Below, in pieces: positions 47,071 through 59,699 of a stretch of 64,000 nucleotides of DNA. The stretch covers positions 29,409,241 through 29,473,240 of the forward strand of contig CM055877.1 of NCBI GenBank assembly GCA_029582165.1, written 5' to 3'. The notes below the pieces were generated by a model. The model saw only the letters and a program-made list of their open reading frames with translations, was not told where the DNA came from and did no database searches. The translations under genes and the position numbers were made by a program. The stretch is from Portulaca oleracea (lineage: Eukaryota > Streptophyta > Magnoliopsida > Caryophyllales > Portulacaceae). Every line of letters begins with the position of its first letter. Positions within the stretch are counted from its first letter, which is position 1.

Positions 47071-47613
47071 TTACGAATTGTGTTTACCTTTCGCATACAG
47101 AGGCAGATTTTTATATTAATTTCCCCAATAAGATAAAACTAAAACTTGATCTACTTGGACCATCAACATTTTCTTTTCTTATAATTAGTCAATGATTTGC
47201 AAATTAAAGTGGGCAACACGGTGAAGCTACCTAGGGTTCACAGTCGGCACGTACTGATTTTTTGGATTTTAAGCAAGGGTTAATTTAATATCTTCCACCT
47301 TAAGATTTACACCATTCCATCCAAAAAAAAAAAAAAAAAGATTTACACCAAATATGCTGAAACCCCCGTTGATAATATGAAAGAAAATATAGGGGGTGAC
47401 TGCATTGTGTCTGATCCCATTTTTCATGAACATGGTCTTTGTTCATGTAAAGTTTTATGGTATGAAAAACATAGCTAGGTTTGATAGTCACTGTTTAATA
47501 TCTAAAAATAGGTTGCAATTCATATAGGTCGGTGGCATGTGTGCTTGATTGCCACTCCCTTTTTTTCATATTACTCTAAAAATATAGCTAAAGTTTACAA
47601 CTTTGAACATTGA
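47071..47613. other. Intergenic sequence with a tiny retro-insertion
   Basis: No gene; contains the insertion at 47302-47350. Confidence 0.5.
47302..47350 (+). mobile_element. Ultra-short retro-insertion (8 nt plus poly-A)
   Basis: AAGATTTACACCA is present at 47302-47314 and 47338-47350. Only TTCCATCC and about 16 A residues separate the copies. Confidence 0.7.
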
Positions 47614-47622
47614 TTATGATAT

Positions 47623-48006
47623 AGGATGCACTTATAGTAGTTGTCAACCATGACAACCACCGTAAGTAAAATAAATCTTATTCGTACATGTGTCAAGTTT
47701 TACATTGACCATTAACTTTCTTATTTAATATAAATTGTAAAATATATTTTTTAAATTTTAGTTTATATTAAAAAAAATTTAAATAAATATTTTTCAAATA
47801 TGCTTATTTACTAGGCAAAAATTTATATTAAAGATATTTAAATTTTAAAAAATTTCAAAAAATTTATTTTAATTAAGAAAATATATTTTATAATGTTGTA
47901 CTAAATTAAAAAAATGAATGGCGAACATAAAAGTTGACACATGTATGGATAAATATCGTTTTCATTGTGGTGGTTGTCATGGTTGACAACCACTATAAGT
48001 TTTTCC
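47623..48006 (+). mobile_element. Mutator-type MITE, family F5, copy 1
   Basis: 384 bp, inverted ends (ACTTATAGTAGTTGTCAACC / its inverse), perfect 9-bp duplication TTATGATAT at 47614-47622 and 48007-48015. Each end contains its own small palindrome, TTGTCAACCATGACAA, so both termini can form hairpins. Confidence 0.88.
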
Positions 48007-48029
48007 TTATGATATATATATATATATAT

Positions 48030-48414
48030 GGGAAAAAATTTATAGTGATTGTCAACCATGACAACCACCATAATGAAAACAATGTTTATCCATATATGTG
48101 TTAATTTTTATCTTCGTCACTCATTTTTTTTATTTAGTATAACATTATAAAATATGTTTTCTTAATTAAAAAAATTATGAAATTTTTTAAATTTTAAATA
48201 TCTTAACTCTAAGTTTTTGCCTAGTAAACAAGCATATTTTAATTGAAAAATATTCATTTTAACATTTTTTAAAAATAAATTAAAATTTAAAAAAATATAT
48301 TTTACAATTTATATTAAATAAAAAATCTAGTCATCAAGATAAAATTTGACATATGTACGAGTAAGATTTATTTTACTTACGGTCGTAGATATGGTTGACA
48401 ACCACTACAAGTGT

Positions 48415-48417
<3 letters not shown>
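48030..48417 (-). mobile_element. Mutator-type MITE, family F5, copy 2 (inverted relative to copy 1)
   Basis: 388 bp, the reverse complement of copy 1 along its length, inserted within TA-rich sequence so that the duplication (TATATATAT-like) cannot be separated from the microsatellite. It lies 23 bp from copy 1. Confidence 0.85.

Positions 48418-48500
<83 letters not shown>
48418..48500. repeat. (TA)n microsatellite
   Basis: About 41 uninterrupted TA units. Confidence 0.98.
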
Positions 48501-48501
<1 letters not shown>

Positions 48502-48502
<1 letters not shown>

Positions 48503-48961
48503 AAAATTGGATTCTAGCTAATAATCCCTTTTGTCACGATTCATGAATTGGATAACAATAATCTCTACTATCAATTTGAATTCTGGTGATCCAAAAAAAT
48601 GTAAAATTGGATTGTAATGGGATATACCCTAAATATCATCGAGAATATACCCTAAATATCATAGATTTTATGTTGCGTTTGATTCAAAACTTAGTAGTTA
48701 ATATAACACTTTACCATGATTTTTAATGAATTTACGACGTTTCTCTCAATTTTTATCGAACAAAAAAAACAAAACCATATGAGTTAGAAATGAAAAAAAT
48801 AAAAAAATAAAAAAAAGTGTGGAGTTGGAGGTGGATTTGGATTTAGATTTGATTCCACTACGATCCAATTTATTTATTTTTTTACCACCAAAATGTAAAA
48901 TGAAAATAGGGATTATTGTTATATAATTAGTGAAAGTAGAGATTATTAGAATCCAATTTTC
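48502..48961. mobile_element. MITE with GAAAATTGGATTCTA ends, inserted in TA-rich sequence
   Basis: 460 bp bounded by inverted GAAAATTGGATTCTA and TAGAATCCAATTTTC. TA-rich sequence continues on the right (48967-48982). Its own target duplication is masked by the microsatellite. Confidence 0.7.
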
Positions 48962-48982
48962 ATAAATATATATATATATATA

Positions 48983-49040
48983 TTAAAATTTTAGTTTATT
49001 TTCAAATAAATATTTTCAAAACATTCTTATTTACTTCAAC
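48983..49040. repeat. Fragment of family F5
   Basis: Matches the interior of copy 1 (TTAAATTTTAGTTTAT..., TCAAATAAATATTTTCAAA, CTTATTTACT). Ends are missing. Confidence 0.6.
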
Positions 49041-50108
49041 AAATTACGATGAATGGGTTATATTGTAATATTTTTAACAATTGCCTACTTGTTTTTGTGT
49101 AATCATTATCGTAGATTCGTAGTACATGATCTTATTCCATTAGTTAGTTTCTCATCTTTTAATGGGAAAGTTATTTTGCAAGATATATAATCGATTCAAA
49201 AGCTTTATCACTTTGACTACCGTAGTTAAATTTAAAATCAATAGTTGATTATAGATAAAACAATCTTAGTCATTGATTTGATTTATTTAAATATTATGTT
49301 ATTATTAATATAATCATTTAGTAAATATTTAGTTTCCTTATGGATCTTTAAAAATCTTTCCAAAACAGAAACATATCATGTCAAAAGATTTTGAAGTGAA
49401 CTACACAAATCGTTAATGACTTATTTGAGAATCAAAACATCAAAAAACAAGTGTGTTAGCTTGATGGTGAACGGTTGTAATTGGGTGCAAGTATGAGTGC
49501 ATAGGTTCTATTCATGTAAAATACATATTCCTCACTTTGTACTATTTTTTCTTTTTTAAAAAAGATTTAGTGTTCTTCATAAGCCTATTCATTATTCATT
49601 AGTTCAAAGTTTTAGACTTAACCTTTGTCCGAATTCATATTTTTTATAAATTATATTTTATTTATGAAAATTTAATTATGTTTTAATTATAGATTAATTA
49701 ATGAAAATAATTTCTAATTAATATTATTTTTTTCTTTATTTGATGTGGAATATAAACAATCTATTATTTGTGATTTTTTTAATTAAATAACATAAATACT
49801 TTATTTATACATTAAATGTGAACAATAATTTAAATATATATCAAATTTAATGGTCTAAGTTTATTGTTAACAGATAAACGATTTATATAAGTTACATTGA
49901 TCAACTTGGGAATATATTGACGGATTAGAAGAAGAGAGTATATGGTATGTTCTTTTCAACTTATGATAAGTACTTTTCATCAGTATTTAGTATTTAGTAC
50001 TGATCAACACTGATCAGTACTGTTCAGCCCTGATCAGTACTATTCATCACTGATTAGCACACATAACATTTTTTTAATAATTAGATGGTTAAGTTTTAAA
50101 TAAATAAA
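49041..50108. other. AT-rich intergenic sequence with a palindromic minisatellite
   Basis: No gene. 49967-50060 contains several short repeats around the palindromes TGATCA and ACTGATCAGT with spacing near 20 bp. Confidence 0.5.
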
Positions 50109-50139
50109 CTAGCATTGTATATCCTGTGCAATGCACGGA
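50109..50139 (-). mobile_element. Helitron-like 3' terminus (2)
   Basis: On the minus strand the hairpin TCCGTGCATTGCACAGGA (50122-50139, one bulge) precedes CTAG (50109-50112), followed by T. Same orientation and layout as 5569-5598. Confidence 0.5.
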
Positions 50140-50967
50140 AATTTTTTTAGTATTATATTTTATTTATTTTTTGGAATAATTTTATAATAATTATCAATTC
50201 AAATAATAATTAGAAGTTAATAAAAGAAATTATACAACAATTTTACGGTCATCATTTTTATTTTCTCTTTGTACAAACTGTCTTTAAAATCAATTTAGAT
50301 AATATAGTACTGAAGGAGATTCAAATCTGCATTTACTTTCAATATTGTCTTAATTGCATATAATAAGAATAGTAGTCATTTTTTATTAGTCAATTTGAAT
50401 ATATGCAAGCAACTCTATAATTATCTCAAGTCATTCTCAATAATATGCAAAAACTTTAATCTTAAACATCGGAATAAATGATGAAGATAATAGAAATTAT
50501 GTGTATATATTATAAACATAATGCTATTGCAAACTTATTTTCATTAAATAAATATAAAAAATGAGTAAAGTGTGGATAAAGGTCAATGGATTGGTGGGAG
50601 GATTAGTGGGTGGGATAAGATGTAAAAATATTTATATTTTTTAATAACTTTTATTTTTTAATATATCAATAGTTAATACCATCTTAATTTTAAATTTTAA
50701 TATAACAATAGTTCCATAAAAAAGTATAACAATAAATAAAAATGTGCAGTCATCTATTAAAATTTAAAGTGTTCGAAAAAAAATTAATCTATAGCCAAAA
50801 AATTATAAATTTAATAAACTTCTTAAATTTATATGAAACAAAAATACACTAAAATTAATATAAAATGAACAATAAAATATTTATGATACTCCCACCGTGA
50901 CATATTAATTGTGACATATTAATTGTCGTTTTATTGACTGTCAGGGTATCCAATGTCACTCTATGAT
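50140..50967. other. AT-rich intergenic sequence, nothing recognised
   Basis: Possibly the body of the Helitron-like element ending at 50109. No coding signal. Confidence 0.4.
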
Positions 50968-51345
50968 TAATAATTTTTTTTAGTGGTTGTCAACCATGAT
51001 AACCACCGTAAGTAAAATAAATTTTACTCATATATATGTCAAGTTTTATCTTGGTCGTTAGCTTTTTTATTTAATATAAATTGTAAAAAATATTTATTTA
51101 AATTTTAGTTTATTTTTAAAAAATTGAAAAAAAAAATCAAAATATGCTTGTTTATTAGGCAAAAACTTAGAGTTAGGGTATTTAAATTTAAAAAATTTCG
51201 TAAAAATTTTTTAATTAAGAAAATATATTTTATAATGTTGTACTAAATAAAAAAATGAATGGCAAAGATAAAAGTTGACAAATGTATGGATAAATATAAT
51301 TTTCATTGTGGTGGTTGTTTTGGTTAACAATCACAGTAAGTTTTT
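50968..51345 (+). mobile_element. Mutator-type MITE, family F5, copy 3 (older)
   Basis: Same orientation as copy 1 with more substitutions; ends TTAGTGGTTGTCAACC and a degraded inverse ending GTTTTTCC. No clear duplication. Confidence 0.75.
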
Positions 51346-52966
51346 CCAGTATTTTATTAACAATTATAATATTATACTTGTAGAATATTACTTTACATTA
51401 TGAATCTAATGATAATAATTTCAAATAACAAGTTATTGTATAATTTAATATTTTTTGACAGAAACAGCTAGTATATGTATAGGGCAAAAAGCAATTAATA
51501 TGGAACAATGGTCAATACTATAATTGATGCAAACTTCTTTCGGGAAAAAAAAATATGATTTGATGGAAATATATTTGATGAAAAAATAGGAAAGAATATT
51601 ATTTTAGAAATCTTAAGAAGATTTTGGTGATAAAAAAATTTTAAAAATTCAATGGTTGAGATTAATTCTTAATAGATCAACGGTTGATATTGATCGACTA
51701 CCGTAGTCGGAAAAAAAGTTGACTACCTTAAAATTTTTCTATCACTTTTAATGATATTATGTGCATTTTTTCAATGATCCATATTCAATTTCGTAAGAAT
51801 AAAAACCAAAACTAATAAACAAATATTAATACGTGATTTGAAAATCTTGTGAATTGTGAGTTTTACTCTATCCTGCTTACTTTGTGAATGCATATACTAA
51901 TAATTAATATAATCACTGAATCACATATCAAGTGAAAAAGAAAAATCACATATCATATAAACGTAAGTATTCAATCTTACTTCAAATAGAAAAAGGAATA
52001 CGATTATTGTCAATTAGTAGATCATAGTTTCTTCCTTTTATCGTGGTCATAATTTCCAATTATTAATTAGTTTATTCGTTTTCACACTATCAAGTATCAC
52101 CCCTGATTGTACGGTAGTTCATGAGACATGAATTCCCAATTCAAAGATTAGGAAACGGAAGCTACCTAACCATCTATCTTCATCTCTCTTTTTTTTCTGG
52201 TTTTTTTCCACGTACCACCATGCTACTTTGACTAGATAAGCATTCCTTGGCTACTTAAAAGCCTTGGGATAAGAAAATCACGCATCATTAAGTTAAGAGG
52301 CTGTCAAACCTTTTAAAAGTAGATGCATTCAAAATAAACAAAAAGTTGCTTTCATATTTTATTCAACATTAGTTCAGAGCACTCGCAACATTGAATTTGA
52401 GTTTGGCTAATTGGATATGGTGGAATATATGAATTCCTATCAAGAGAATCAAAATTTATCTCTTTATTTAACTAGTTTTCCATTGCTGAGTATGAGTTGG
52501 CTTCATATTTATTTAGCTAGCTTTCCAATGTTAGAAAACTGTCCGATTGAAAATTTGATTTAGTTCGATCGGGAGAAAATCAGATATGGTCATAAATTTT
52601 TCATTCAAGTTTTGACTTTGACCGATTTGACTGAAAATCCAAATGTAATATGTATCATTTTCCAATTGATCGAACCGGATATTTACCCGAACTTAGACAT
52701 GTCCGACTAGTAAATATCGAAAAAAAGCCGGGTATCAAACATTAATTTTCATCTGATGTTGGATTAGTCCGAGCTCGAAATAACTCAAACGTGATTTTTT
52801 TATGACCCTAACTTTTATGAACATTTTTTGTAGGTAAACATAAACATTTATGGACTTTACAAGAGCTAGCAAAATAAATTATTCCGCAGTCTTCAAACGT
52901 AAATTATTTGATTTTATAAGCTGTTTTACGCACACTCCATATCTCTCGCTAATCTCGCTGCTCTCA
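51346..52966. other. Intergenic sequence, nothing recognised
   Basis: AT-rich. 51600-51735 weakly resembles 49190-49290 (GACTACCGTAGT motif). No gene. Confidence 0.45.
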
Positions 52967-53336
52967 GAGCATCTGCAATGGTGAGTTTTAACTCGACTCA
53001 CTGCTGACGTGGCATGAAACGAGAACGGAATGAGGTCGTATAGAACATTTCAGTGGTGAGAATGAGACTCATCACGCGAGAATCTCGCTTGAAAGCGAGT
53101 TTAAAATATTAATATTTTAATCATATTTTTTTCTCTTTCCTCCTCCACCTCATTTTTTATCAATATAACCAAATTAATTATATTCTTAAGTGGGACCGAT
53201 TTACTTTTTTAATTAATATGAGTCAAACTCATTCTTACCATTGGAAAGCTAGCTAAATAAAAGGTTAAATTTTGACTCTTCCACAGATTCCACATCATTC
53301 AATTAATCAAAGTCAAACTCACCATTGCGGGTGCTC
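52967..53336. mobile_element. PIF-Harbinger-like (Tourist) MITE
   Basis: 370 bp with ends GAGCATCTGCAATGGTGAG and, inverted, GAGCACCCGCAATGGTGAG. GAGCATC...-type ends are typical of plant Harbinger MITEs. The expected 3-bp TWA duplication is not preserved (TCA and CTA). Confidence 0.8.
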
Positions 53337-54143
53337 CTATGACTTAAACATAAATGTATCACTGTATCAGTGACCGTCTTTCTAATTAGATTGCATTTGA
53401 TATTCATGATTATCTGACGTTAATTATATTGTTATGAGAATTAGTTATTCATTTTGAAATTTTTACGTCATTGAAAATTTTTTTTCTTATCATAGTTGAA
53501 AATTTCTTACTATTAATTTAGGCTGAATAAATTTCATCCATTAAAAAACTATATATCAATAGACATGATTAATTGTTAAAACAAGTTACTTTTATCAAAA
53601 TATTATTGGTTTCGATTTTTTAAGGTAGAATCAATGTTTGTTATATTTCTTAGGTCATGTTCTTCAGGGATGTAGGATTAAGTTAAGTAAGGTAAGAAAA
53701 GTTAGGTAAGGAAGTAGTGTAGGTAGGTAAATTTTACATCACCAATGTCTTTTTTATTTTTAAATAAATTTTATGAATTGAATAAAGAATTTTAAATATA
53801 AATTATCTAAAAGTATAGCCTTGTCGTTTTGGATGGTAACATAAGATAAAATACGGTAAAGTATGGTTAAACCTAACATATCAATCTAAATAACAGGGTC
53901 TTAACCATGATGGTTATAAAAATCATTATAGAAGAATCTCCTTAAAATATTGAATTTGTAAAAAAAAAAAAATCATATTTCAATGAATGACGCTACTTGT
54001 TTTGCTGTGTTGTTTTTGTTGTTGGTGCGGTTGTTGTAGCATCTTGTTGTATTATTAGCCTTTTTTGGCTTCAATTTATCGAAAAAAGTCACTTCAATCA
54101 AAATTAATTTCGGCTTTTGTCAAAGTGAAATATACTTTAACTA
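53337..54143. other. Intergenic sequence, nothing recognised
   Basis: No gene signal. Confidence 0.45.
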
Positions 54144-54404
54144 CTCCCTCCGTCCCTTAATGAGTGTCAATTTTTTTAACTACCTTGTCCCTTTTTATTT
54201 GTCAATTTTACATTTCCAATAATTAAAACGTCCATATTACCCCTAATTAATGAATGAGATTTTTCACCTATTGAACTTCTACTTTGTTTCTCTTTCTCTT
54301 AATGAGGGGTATATTTGTCCATACATAATTTTTTCGCTCCATTTCCAAAACACATCGGTTTTGTAAAGTTAGTTTTATTGACATTTAAAAAGGGACGGAG
54401 GGAA
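54144..54404. mobile_element. Stowaway-like MITE, copy 2
   Basis: Ends CTCCCTCCGTCCC and GGGACGGAGGGAA, flanked by TA on both sides (54142-54143, 54405-54406); 261 bp. It lies about 1.3 kb upstream of the ACC oxidase start codon. Confidence 0.93.
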
Positions 54405-54508
54405 TACAAAATAATTTTCAATCATAGCAGAATCTCCTAATTATTTTGAGATGTAACCTCTCTTGTACACCAAAAGAACACAAGTATGGAATTATTCATA
54501 TCTTAGCA

Positions 54509-54857
54509 AAAAGTTACTCAGAGGTACCCTAACTTTTGGTGAAATGTTTTTCAGGTACCCCAACTTTTCAAAACTCATTTTGGGGTGCCCTAAATTTTTC
54601 TGTTAGAAATTATTAGGTGCTTTTTTGGTTATCAATTTGGTTAAGTGACCGAAATACCCCTTGTTCTTCCATTTTTAAGAAATACCCTTAAAGAAGAAGA
54701 ATAAGGGTATTTCGGTCACTTAACCAAATTGATGACCGAAAAAGCACCTAATAATTTCTAACCCAAAAGGTTAGGGTACCTCAAAACGAGTTTTGAAAAG
54801 TTGGGGTACCAAAAAATAGTTTCCCCAAATATTGGGGGACCTCCGAGTAATTTTTTG
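54509..54857. mobile_element. Fold-back Mutator-type MITE, family F6
   Basis: 349 bp, nearly one continuous inverted repeat (AAAAGTTACTCAGAGG / CCTCCGAGTAATTTTTT) with a perfect 9-bp duplication ATATCTTAG at 54500-54508 and 54858-54866. It lies about 0.9 kb upstream of the ACC oxidase start codon. Confidence 0.9.
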
Positions 54858-55040
54858 ATATCTTAGTATCTTACTCTTATCGTACTCCTCCATCCATTTT
54901 CTAAATAATTATCATGTTTTAAGGTTCCGGGATATATATTTTAAAAAACTATATATAATGAGGATACTGACTATGTCTTAATTTGATTATATATTTATCG
55001 GAAATAATAAAAGTAATGATAAATAGGGTCAATAACTATT

Positions 55041-55209
55041 AGAGAGCATTTGATAGGAATTTTATGAAAAAAATTTCCAGGGAAAGTTTCCTATGGGAAA
55101 TATTTTTCCGGAAATAATTTTCTTGAACCCCTCAAAAGAATTTTTTTCCTAGAAAAATGTAGAAAAAGGTAGGACCCTTGTAAAGTTTTTCCCAATGTCA
55201 ACCTACATC
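55041..55209. repeat. Short dispersed element, homologue of 14370-14558
   Basis: Inverted relative to the other copy. Both have GGAAA/TTTCC-rich palindromic interiors and share the ends AGNATTTGATAGG and CAACCTACATCC-like sequence. It reaches to within 400 bp of the ACC oxidase TATA box. Confidence 0.55.
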
Positions 55210-55607
55210 CGAGCACGGCGAAAATAAGTTAACCTGGGAAGATTGATCATTTGTCCTAGATTTTAGATCAACCAAATGCACCCTTAATTTTATGTTAGAA
55301 CTTAGAATTGCATGGTGATAAATATTGTGAAAAATAAAAATTAATTTAGGTGAAAAATAAACATTATAGTAATAAAAATATGAATATTTTAAGAAAAATA
55401 GAACCAAAAAAGGAGTTTTGAGTTTGATGATTAAAGGGGATGATCTCATTAAATTAAGAGTGAAGCGTTGTTCTGCTTTATGCAGTTAATGACTAATAAT
55501 TAGGAAATTGGAAAAAAGAGGGGGTCACCGCCCCTTCCACCTCACACCTTAATCTATGATTGGTTGGTTAATGACCCACTTGGCGGGAACCCAAAAACTT
55601 TGCCCCT

Positions 55608-55615
55608 TATAAATA
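55608..55615 (+). promoter_or_regulatory. TATA box of the ACC oxidase gene
   Basis: TATAAATA lies 126 bp upstream of the start codon and is followed by a C-rich then CAA-rich stretch typical of a plant transcription start region (expected around 55635-55645). There is no other TATA match as good in the 150 bp before the start codon. Confidence 0.75.
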
Positions 55616-55740
55616 CCCCCCTCAAACCACAATACAATACTACACCCAAAACAAACAAGCAAAGAAAAAAAAAGGCTGAGCTGTTTTTTTAAAGTAATAA
55701 ACAAAGTTATACTAATCAACTCTTTTTTGAGCTCTCTACC

Positions 55741-57171
<1,431 letters not shown>

Positions 57172-58646
57172 AATTTCTGTTTTTTAACTACCACTGCCAG
57201 CAACTGTATAACTTGGCAAAGTCGTCCTTTTTAGTTGCCTTTCCTTTTTTTATCGTTTTGGGGCAAGTTCTTTTACCATATATTTTATGGGTTTTGGATG
57301 TCCTTTCGAGTATAGTCTGTGTCTGACTGGTTTGCTAAAAAAAAAGTTTGGGACTGGTGTGTAGTACAATAAGTCTGGTTTAAAAATGCTGGATTGTTGT
57401 ACTCTTTGTACTTTTAGCATGTTGTTACAATAATATACATGCTTGTGATCATATTTGCCCCTTCTGTCCTCTACCTAATGTCATTTGACTGAATAATACA
57501 TGAAAATTTTAACAATTATTGTATATTTCAGCCACCATAAAGCTCACCGTGACGAGAGCCATAGTTGAAAAGAAACTGATGTAGATTACACACTTGACAA
57601 GAGTCTACATGTTCTCGATCTTACCTCATTTTCATGAAATATTTATTTTGGGAGTGAGGTATTGCATCATCAATGGACAAGTTTGACTTTAAACCTTGCT
57701 GTTAAAGAGTTTTCTGATAATTCAATAATTAAATATAGAGTTTCTGGCAGTTGCAAGCAATTTGGGAAACTGCATGATTACCACTGTATTTCATATTCAT
57801 AATACCAATCATTTTCAGGGATAAGCAGCCTAAGCAAATTGCAGTCACACAGCTTGTTTGTGTATGTCATTTTCAGGGAAAATCAGTCTAAGAAAATTAC
57901 AGTGACACTATTAACAAGGAATATAAATACCCACAATCACCCTTCGTTGCCGGTTATGCAATATTTTAAAAGGAAAAGGTGAAAAAGATGCAAACTAATT
58001 CAAGTGTAACCTTACAGAGGACTGTCCCTTTCATCTAATCTAAGACGTTTACTCTATCTTTGCCTTTATTTCAAGCGCGAAAAGTTAAGAATCCCGTGAT
58101 ACTAGGTAGACAGGAATATCTCAAAAATTTCAAGGGGCCAAATAGAGTTTCAGACTTTTAGTGAACTCTGACGCACCAAAGGACTTCTAGCAGGGTCAGC
58201 TGAGCAGATCCTCCTAGCTTTAGCAGGACTGGATGTGAATTTGAGTTTTTTCTTATAAGAATGCAAGTTCATGCTCACGGCATGTCTATATGGGTCTTGG
58301 AGGCTCAAAATTTGCTCAATACAATGGGGTGATACCAAATGTAGACATTTCTTTTGTGAGCTTTAAACAAACAGATTTTACACAGTTTTGCATGTAGGGA
58401 GAAGACAAGAAGATAAGAAAGTCGTATAGAAAAATTACTTGAGTAAGCCAAGATCATCTTGACTCTTGGACTTATAGGTTTAAAGTGGCATGAATATGAA
58501 TTGTTGGCTTATAAAAGCATCTTGCTTTTTCCATAAAAAAAAAAAAAGAAAGAAAGAAGGAAAGAAAGAAAGAAAAAGAGTTGTCCTTTCAGATGGCCGA
58601 GTAGTAGTCAATATGAGTTACAACAGACAAGAACATTGTCAGGATT
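57172..58646. other. ACC oxidase 3' region and intergenic sequence
   Basis: The 3' UTR probably ends before about 57450, where AATAATA-type poly-A signals occur (57429-57435). The rest shows no clear gene. The minus strand has a 62-codon open stretch at 58338-58150 with fairly balanced codon use, not recognised. A GAAA-rich microsatellite lies at 58536-58578. Confidence 0.5.
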
Positions 58647-58655
58647 GGGAAAAAA

Positions 58656-59039
58656 GGGGTTTTGGCTCAAAATAATCCAAAGTCAGATGTGAGTAGCTGA
58701 AAATAATTAAAACTGACTTTTTGGCTGAAAATGTGCCAAACTTTTAACATATTTACTCTGATCAAACCAGAATTGAATTCCTACATCATAAAGCTGACTT
58801 GACACCCTTAAAAATTTCAAAGATACAGTAGGTTAATATCTAGTTCAGTCCGTTTATATTAATTTTAGTCAAGTCCGAACTTTTCAAGGGCACCAAATCA
58901 ATTTTGCAACGTCGAAATTCAATTTTGGTTTAGACAGAGTAAATAGGTTAAAAGTTTGGCACATTCTCAACCAAAAAGTCAGTTTGGATCATTTTCAGCC
59001 ACTCACCTCTGACTTCGGATTATTTTGAGCCAAAAACCC
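58656..59039. mobile_element. Mutator-type MITE, family F2, copy 2
   Basis: 384 bp with inverted GGGTTTT(T)GGCTCAAAATAATCC ends and long arms. A perfect 9-bp duplication GGGAAAAAA lies at 58647-58655 and 59040-59048. Homologous ends to the copy at 24426-24743. Confidence 0.88.
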
Positions 59040-59048
59040 GGGAAAAAA

Positions 59049-59699
59049 AGAGCTTTCTTTCATTCTTTGCAATTTCTTTTTCATCTTGCGGCCTTTAGTT
59101 TGCAGTGGTAAATGCTACTCGCGGATAGATCTCCCACATCTCACCTCAATAAACCAACACGTACTGTCGTTACCATATTGTCAAGGGACTAGAAGAGAAT
59201 TGCTAGTACAACACCAGCTTATTGTGGAAAGGAGGCCCACAAACAGATCAATTATCTTCAACTTCAACATGTGACTTGTTTCCTCCATGTGAACACCTTC
59301 CAAGTTCAAATCATCTAACAATCTTGTTTTCTTCCAATCATTAAGCTAGGAGAATAAAACAAGCAATCATAACATGAAGCCTTGGTGCCAGTAAATTTCC
59401 TATTACTACTATTAACGTAGCTTCGGTGATTAACTCTAACAGTAACTTTATGCTTAAAAGGACTAGGACATATACCGAGAAAAGTGTTATTTCATTTATA
59501 AATGCAGCAACTGCAGTATACATATGTGACTATCTATAGACAGCAAGTAAAAATGATAAATTGCAGTTGCTGTGACTTATATGTAGCAAGCCAATGTTTG
59601 GGAATGAATAGTGTAGTTAAACCCTATGGTGTAAATATGTATTAGATCAAAACAAGAATTATGTACAGTAAATTTACAGAAACCTGTGAGCAAGTGCAC
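59049..59699 (-). other. Probable NAD kinase 3' UTR and intergenic sequence
   Basis: No coding signal. The 3' UTR of the minus-strand NAD kinase should lie in the right part; the cleavage site cannot be placed with confidence. Confidence 0.4.
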
